Shown here: positions 7,529 through 10,756 of the stretch, in pieces
How positions within the stretch are numbered: position 1 is the stretch's first letter
Layout of the letters: the number at the start of each line of letters is the position of its first letter
Origin: Pseudomonadota bacterium
GTDB taxonomy: Bacteria > Pseudomonadota > Gammaproteobacteria > Burkholderiales > Methylophilaceae
Direction of reading: 5' to 3'
Assembly (NCBI GenBank): GCA_029549705.1
Contig: JAKPIR010000397.1
Location: forward strand, 1-10,756
DNA: 10,756 nt
Notes under the pieces: model-generated
The model's database searches: none
What the model saw: the letters and a program-made list of their open reading frames with translations, nothing else
Told to the model about the DNA's origin: nothing
Position numbers and translations under genes: made by a program

Positions 7529-8878
7529 ATGAGCTTAAAATTTCGTCTAAATTTGTTGATTACGCTGCTGTCGATCGCTTTTATTTTAGTGGTGGGTTCT
7601 ATTTTAGTGAACGATACACGCATTTCAATTCGCGAACGTGTCGAGGCTGCCAGCCGTGTCACCGTGCAATTGCTCGATACCGTCATCGTGAGCTCTGCAC
7701 TCAACCCTGAGTACGGCCCCACCCATAAAGTGTTGCAGAGTTTTTTACAATCGTTGGGTTATGTGCGTAGTAGCCACATTGTGTTAAAAGATATGCGGGA
7801 TGAAATTATTTACGAATCGCCAGAATCCACCTATAAAGATGAAGTAAAGCCACCAGATTGGTTTGTGCATTTAGTCGAGCCTGCTACAGAAAAAGTGGAA
7901 CGTAAAATTCGTTATGGCACCCTTATTGTGACCTCAAGTGCGGCAGGTTCGATTCGAGAAGCTTGGTCAGGTTTTAGTCAATTGATGATGGTGGGTTTGG
8001 TCTTTTTTGTGGTGCTGAATGTGATGGTATATGCGTTGTTGAGCCATTCGCTACGGCCTGTCAGCCGCATTTTAAAAGCCATTAATAATATTGAGCGGGG
8101 AGATTTAACCACGCGCTTGCCAGCCTTTAAATTGCCCGAGTTCGACCGTATTGGGCATAGTTTAAACCGCATGGCTGAATCGCTGGCTGTTGAACGTCAA
8201 TTGGAAGAAAATCGCCAGCTTACCCAACTCATCCAAAGTCATATTGAAGACGAGCGCCGTAGTTTAGCGCGAGAGTTACACGATGAGCTCGGTCAATACG
8301 TCACCGCCATTAAAACCTTTGCTGTAGCGATTGTGAACAAAACCAAAGAAAAGTCGCCCGATATTGCCGGCAATGCGCAAACCATAGTGGCTGCGGCAAA
8401 TCAAATTTACGATGGTATGCACGACATCATCCGCAAATTAAGGCCTGGCGCGCTAGATAACTTGGGTCTTGCCGAAACCCTGCGTGATGCTGTTAATCAC
8501 TTGCAGAGCCAGCACCCTGCGTTGAGCATTGGCTTGCAATTAGAGGGTGAATTGGATAACTTAGGTGAAACGCTGAATATTAATCTATACCGTATTGTGC
8601 AAGAAGCCATGAATAATGCGTTAAAACACGCACAAGCGCGTAAAATTGACATCAAACTTACTGTACGCACCGATGAATATCAGCATAAAAACATTGTACT
8701 CACCATTGCTGATGACGGGGTAGGCATGAATATGGCGGCGGTGGACCAAACGCAGCATTTCGGTTTATTGGGCATGCGCGAGCGTGTACAAGGGTTTCAT
8801 GGCAGCTTTAATCTGATTTCAGAACCGAATCAAGGCACAACGCTGAACATCAGCATACCGCTGAATGAAGCGCCTTAA
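7529..8878 (+). CDS. Membrane histidine kinase, NarX/MoxY type
   Basis: Sensor kinase that autophosphorylates on histidine and passes the phosphate to the regulator encoded downstream. From ATG 7529 it has 449 residues. Order: transmembrane helix at about 7-26, a periplasmic region of about 120 residues, a second helix at about 151-171, a HAMP linker to about 225, a HisKA_3 dimerisation helix with RSLARELHDELGQ (phospho-acceptor H251), and an HATPase_c domain with EAMNNALKHA (about 359-368), ADDGVGM (about 395-401) and FGLLGMRERV (about 411-420). The short helix-periplasmic loop-helix-HAMP front is like the LapD/MoxY N-terminal class. An in-frame GTG at 7517 would add four residues; ATG is preferred because the hydrophobic helix then follows a normal short basic start. 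Its place before a methanol dehydrogenase gene points to control of methanol oxidation, like MoxY of Paracoccus; that role is inferred from context. Confidence 0.92.
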   Translation: MSLKFRLNLLITLLSIAFILVVGSILVNDTRISIRERVEAASRVTVQLLDTVIVSSALNPEYGPTHKVLQSFLQSLGYVRSSHIVLKDMRDEIIYESPESTYKDEVKPPDWFVHLVEPATEKVERKIRYGTLIVTSSAAGSIREAWSGFSQLMMVGLVFFVVLNVMVYALLSHSLRPVSRILKAINNIERGDLTTRLPAFKLPEFDRIGHSLNRMAESLAVERQLEENRQLTQLIQSHIEDERRSLARELHDELGQYVTAIKTFAVAIVNKTKEKSPDIAGNAQTIVAAANQIYDGMHDIIRKLRPGALDNLGLAETLRDAVNHLQSQHPALSIGLQLEGELDNLGETLNINLYRIVQEAMNNALKHAQARKIDIKLTVRTDEYQHKNIVLTIADDGVGMNMAAVDQTQHFGLLGMRERVQGFHGSFNLISEPNQGTTLNISIPLNEAP

Positions 8879-8899
8879 TATGTATCAATAATGAAACAC

Positions 8900-8903
8900 A
8901 GGA
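8900..8903 (+). promoter_or_regulatory. Ribosome binding site of the response regulator gene
   Basis: AGGA lies seven bases before ATG 8911 and fixes that start. With only 32 bases since the kinase stop and no terminator between, the two genes form one operon. Confidence 0.7.
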
Positions 8904-8910
8904 TATTTAA

Positions 8911-9549
8911 ATGAGTTCAATTCATGTAATGTTGGTTGACGACCACGCGGTGGTACGGATGGGTTTTAAAATGCTGCTTGAATCTGACCCGGACATTAAA
9001 GTGGTGGCAGAAGCTGAAAGTGGTGAACAGGCGATTCAGCGTTTTGTTGAGTTTAAGCCGCATGTGGTCGTGATGGATATCACCATGCCGGGTATTGGCG
9101 GTCTAGAAGCGATTGAGCGCATTTTAGCCAAAGATAATACGGCAAAAATTTTGGTATTATCCGCGCATGAAGACTCCGTGCATCCTAAGCGTGTGCTGAA
9201 CGCCGGGGCGATGGGCTACTTAACGAAGCGCAGCGCGGCTGAAGAGCTTATTAAAGCCATTCGCGTGGTGGCGACTGGAAAAAAATACCTTGAAGCCAGT
9301 GTGGCGCAGCAAATGGCGATTCAGCAACTTTCAGGTGACCAAAACCCGGTTGACGTGCTGTCGCCGCGCGAGTTTGAGGTGTTTATGGCGCTCGCTAAGG
9401 GCAAAACTACCAATGAAATTGCTGAAACCTTGTTTTTGAGCCCGCGCACAGTCGGCACGCATCTGTATAACATCAAACAAAAGTTGAACGCCAATAATTC
9501 GGCAGAAATTGCCCTCATTGCCATGCGCAGTGGCTTGTTAGATGCTTAA
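8911..9549 (+). CDS. NarL/FixJ-family response regulator, MoxX-like
   Basis: DNA-binding partner of the upstream kinase. The 212 residues comprise a receiver domain (1-120) and a LuxR-type helix-turn-helix (about 149-210). The receiver keeps the acidic pair D10 and D11, phospho-acceptor D56 (VVVMDITMP), the switch serine S84 (VLSAHED) and K106 (GYLTKRS). The output domain has LSPREFEVFMALAKGKTTNEIAETLFLS followed by the recognition helix PRTVGTHLYNIKQKL. Every residue needed for phosphorylation-controlled DNA binding is present. The linker is ordinary and there is no extra domain. It lies 114 bases upstream of the xoxF-like gene on the same strand, with a promoter and a dyad between them, so control of that gene is the simplest hypothesis. 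Alternative targets such as dhaLK or its own operon cannot be excluded. Confidence 0.95.
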   Translation: MSSIHVMLVDDHAVVRMGFKMLLESDPDIKVVAEAESGEQAIQRFVEFKPHVVVMDITMPGIGGLEAIERILAKDNTAKILVLSAHEDSVHPKRVLNAGAMGYLTKRSAAEELIKAIRVVATGKKYLEASVAQQMAIQQLSGDQNPVDVLSPREFEVFMALAKGKTTNEIAETLFLSPRTVGTHLYNIKQKLNANNSAEIALIAMRSGLLDA

Positions 9550-9553
9550 TCGA

Positions 9554-9569
9554 ATGTTTGACCAAACAT
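9554..9569. promoter_or_regulatory. Inverted repeat upstream of the xoxF promoter
   Basis: ATGTTT-GACC-AAACAT has two perfect 6-bp arms. It lies four bases past the regulator stop codon and eight bases upstream of the -35 element at 9578. Its centre is near -52 from the expected start point, a typical place for an activator. No T tract follows, so a terminator is unlikely. Confidence 0.5.
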
Positions 9570-9577
9570 AGCGCTAC

Positions 9578-9606
9578 TTGATAAATATGTAGACTGCGGA
9601 TATAAC
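9578..9606 (+). promoter_or_regulatory. Sigma-70 type promoter of the xoxF-like gene
   Basis: TTGATA (9578-9583) and TATAAC (9601-9606) are separated by exactly 17 bases and each matches consensus at five of six positions. Transcription would start near 9613, leaving a leader of about 50 bases. A GTGAG ribosome binding site at 9653-9657 lies six bases before ATG 9664. Confidence 0.65.
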
Positions 9607-9663
9607 GTTTTTAATGGTTAAGATTAGGCTGCTCAAATTAAGCAAACCCAAAGTGAGATAACA

Positions 9664-10756
9664 ATGATAAAAACATCCGCATCACTTTTTTTTACTTTAA
9701 CTTTCAATTTACTCGCCCAAGCCGCCCCCGACCTAGACCTAGCCATGCAAAACCCCAACAACTGGGCACATGCACGTGGTGCGTACAACAACCAAGGCTA
9801 CAGCGCACTCAATCAAATTAACACCAGCAATGTTAAAAACCTCAAAATGGCATGGATGTTTGCCACAGGCGTCAACCGTGGCCATGAAGGCGCGCCCTTG
9901 GTGATTGATGGCGTGATGTATTTGCACACCGCATTCCCCAATAACATTTACGCGCTTGACCTGAACAACGACCAAAAAATTCTATGGTCTTACTTTCCCA
10001 AACAAGACCCCAGTGTGCAAGCGGTATTATGCTGCGACAACGTCAACCGTGGCTTAGCCTTTGGCGATGGCAAGATTTACCTGCAACAAAACAATGGCGT
10101 GTTAGTGGCACTGCATGCTAAAACAGGCGCAGTGGTGTGGCAAACACAAGTCACTGACCCCAAAACGGGTGCCACCAACACCAACGCGCCCATGGTGGTG
10201 AAAGACAAAGTGCTGACGGGCTGTGCTGGTGGCGAATTTGGCGTGCGCTGCTTTATGGCAGCGTATTCCCTCAAAGATGGCGCATTGGCTTGGAAAGCTT
10301 ATTCCACAGGCCCCGATGCTGAGGTGCTGATTGGCAAAGACTTCAACCAAGACAACCCACAGTACAGCGCCTTAAGCGTGTATGAAGATGTCAACGGCGG
10401 CAACAAACAAGGTGGCTCATTTAAACCCCTGCCTAACAATCAACTTAAAATTAACCAACCAGAGTTAGGCGTGCGCACTTGGCTAAAACCCCAACAAGAA
10501 AAAGACGGCTGGCAACACGGCGGCGGTGCGGTGACAGGCTATTTTAGCTTTGACCCCAAAACCAACTTAGTCTATTACGGCACAGGCAACCCTGGGGTAT
10601 GGAACCCCGATGTACGCCCCGGCGACAACAAATGGGCGAGCAGTGTGTTTGCCCGCGATGTGGATACCGGCCAAGCCAAATGGGCAATGCAAACCACCCC
10701 GCATGATGAGTGGGATTATGACGCCACCAATGAAGTGATCTTATTTGAGCAAAAAG
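9664..10756 (+). CDS. xoxF: PQQ-dependent methanol dehydrogenase, lanthanide (XoxF) type, divergent; 3' end beyond the window
   Basis: Periplasmic quinoprotein oxidising methanol (possibly other alcohols) to aldehyde and reducing a cytochrome c. The 364 codons present are about 60% of a usual enzyme. Residues 1-20 form a Sec signal peptide (K3, hydrophobic core, AQA before the cut). Methanol dehydrogenase motifs follow: GHEGAPLV with E75, the vicinal cysteine pair C123-C124 in CCDNVNRG with R129, GGEFGVR with metal ligand E191, GTGNP with N309, and PHDEWDYD with catalytic D351 and, two residues later, D353, the extra aspartate that marks lanthanide-dependent enzymes (alanine in calcium MxaF). 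Oddities: T291 stands where the family has the PQQ-stacking tryptophan, A188 and A289 replace other PQQ-contact residues, and about 34 extra residues (235-268) precede GVRTW. Codons end in C far more often than in neighbouring genes. It may belong to a divergent XoxF clade or an unnamed branch. Confidence 0.88.
   Translation, partial: MIKTSASLFFTLTFNLLAQAAPDLDLAMQNPNNWAHARGAYNNQGYSALNQINTSNVKNLKMAWMFATGVNRGHEGAPLVIDGVMYLHTAFPNNIYALDLNNDQKILWSYFPKQDPSVQAVLCCDNVNRGLAFGDGKIYLQQNNGVLVALHAKTGAVVWQTQVTDPKTGATNTNAPMVVKDKVLTGCAGGEFGVRCFMAAYSLKDGALAWKAYSTGPDAEVLIGKDFNQDNPQYSALSVYEDVNGGNKQGGSFKPLPNNQLKINQPELGVRTWLKPQQEKDGWQHGGGAVTGYFSFDPKTNLVYYGTGNPGVWNPDVRPGDNKWASSVFARDVDTGQAKWAMQTTPHDEWDYDATNEVILFEQK

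Noticed and set aside
9554..9569. Terminator of the kinase/regulator operon
   Set aside because: The 6-bp stem is AT-rich and is followed by AGCGCTACTTG, not a T tract.
9739..10350. Minus-strand open frames over the right edge
   Set aside because: They are antisense to the xoxF-like frame, which has a signal peptide, ribosome binding site and all the enzyme motifs.
10525..10560. Frameshift or sequencing error as cause of the missing tryptophan
   Set aside because: The flanking motifs align without gaps and the frame is open on both sides; a W to T change would need more than one base change.
9664..10756. Calcium-dependent MxaF
   Set aside because: The HDEWDYD motif has Asp at the lanthanide position where MxaF has Ala.

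Overview
The window reads as a chromosomal segment of a Gram-negative methylotroph with moderate GC, most like the betaproteobacterial family Methylophilaceae. That placement is inferred from one gene combination: a lanthanide-type PQQ methanol dehydrogenase at the right edge, preceded by a MoxY/MoxX-like two-component system, plus a proteobacterial glnE and a dihydroxyacetone kinase. No mobile elements, phage genes, rRNA, tRNA or CRISPR were seen. Eight protein genes fill the window. The longest gap between genes is about 206 bases (4396-4601).

Layout. 1-1570 (minus): acetyl-CoA synthetase acs, missing about its last fifth beyond the left edge. 1571-1659: divergent promoter region with a 14-bp perfect palindrome. 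1660-4395 (plus): glnE, the bifunctional adenylyltransferase/deadenylylase of glutamine synthetase. 4396-4601: convergent gap with one terminator-like hairpin for each strand and, between them, a 15-pair hairpin that folds well only as plus-strand RNA. 4602-5630 (minus): diguanylate cyclase with intact GGEEF and an RxxD inhibitory site. 5631-5748: gap with a duplicated GGC-N11-GCC element. 5749-6750 and 6783-7403 (minus): dhaK and dhaL, transcribed in the order dhaL-dhaK, with no dhaM beside them. 7404-7528: divergent region with a 12-bp palindrome. 7529-8878 and 8911-9549 (plus): membrane histidine kinase and NarL-type response regulator in one operon. 9550-9663: gap with a good sigma-70 promoter and an inverted repeat just upstream of it. 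9664 to the right edge (plus): xoxF-like PQQ dehydrogenase, 364 codons present.

How the parts may work together. The right third looks like a regulated methanol oxidation locus: a sensor kinase and its regulator lie directly upstream of the dehydrogenase, and a dyad sits where an activator would bind. The dehydrogenase itself is the most unusual part. It keeps the metal-binding and catalytic acids of XoxF, including the extra aspartate diagnostic of lanthanide enzymes. However, the tryptophan that stacks on PQQ is replaced by threonine, two other PQQ-contact positions are changed to alanine, and there is an insertion of about 34 residues. The left part (acetate activation, nitrogen control, c-di-GMP, triose phosphorylation) is a set of housekeeping or central-metabolism genes that need not be functionally linked.
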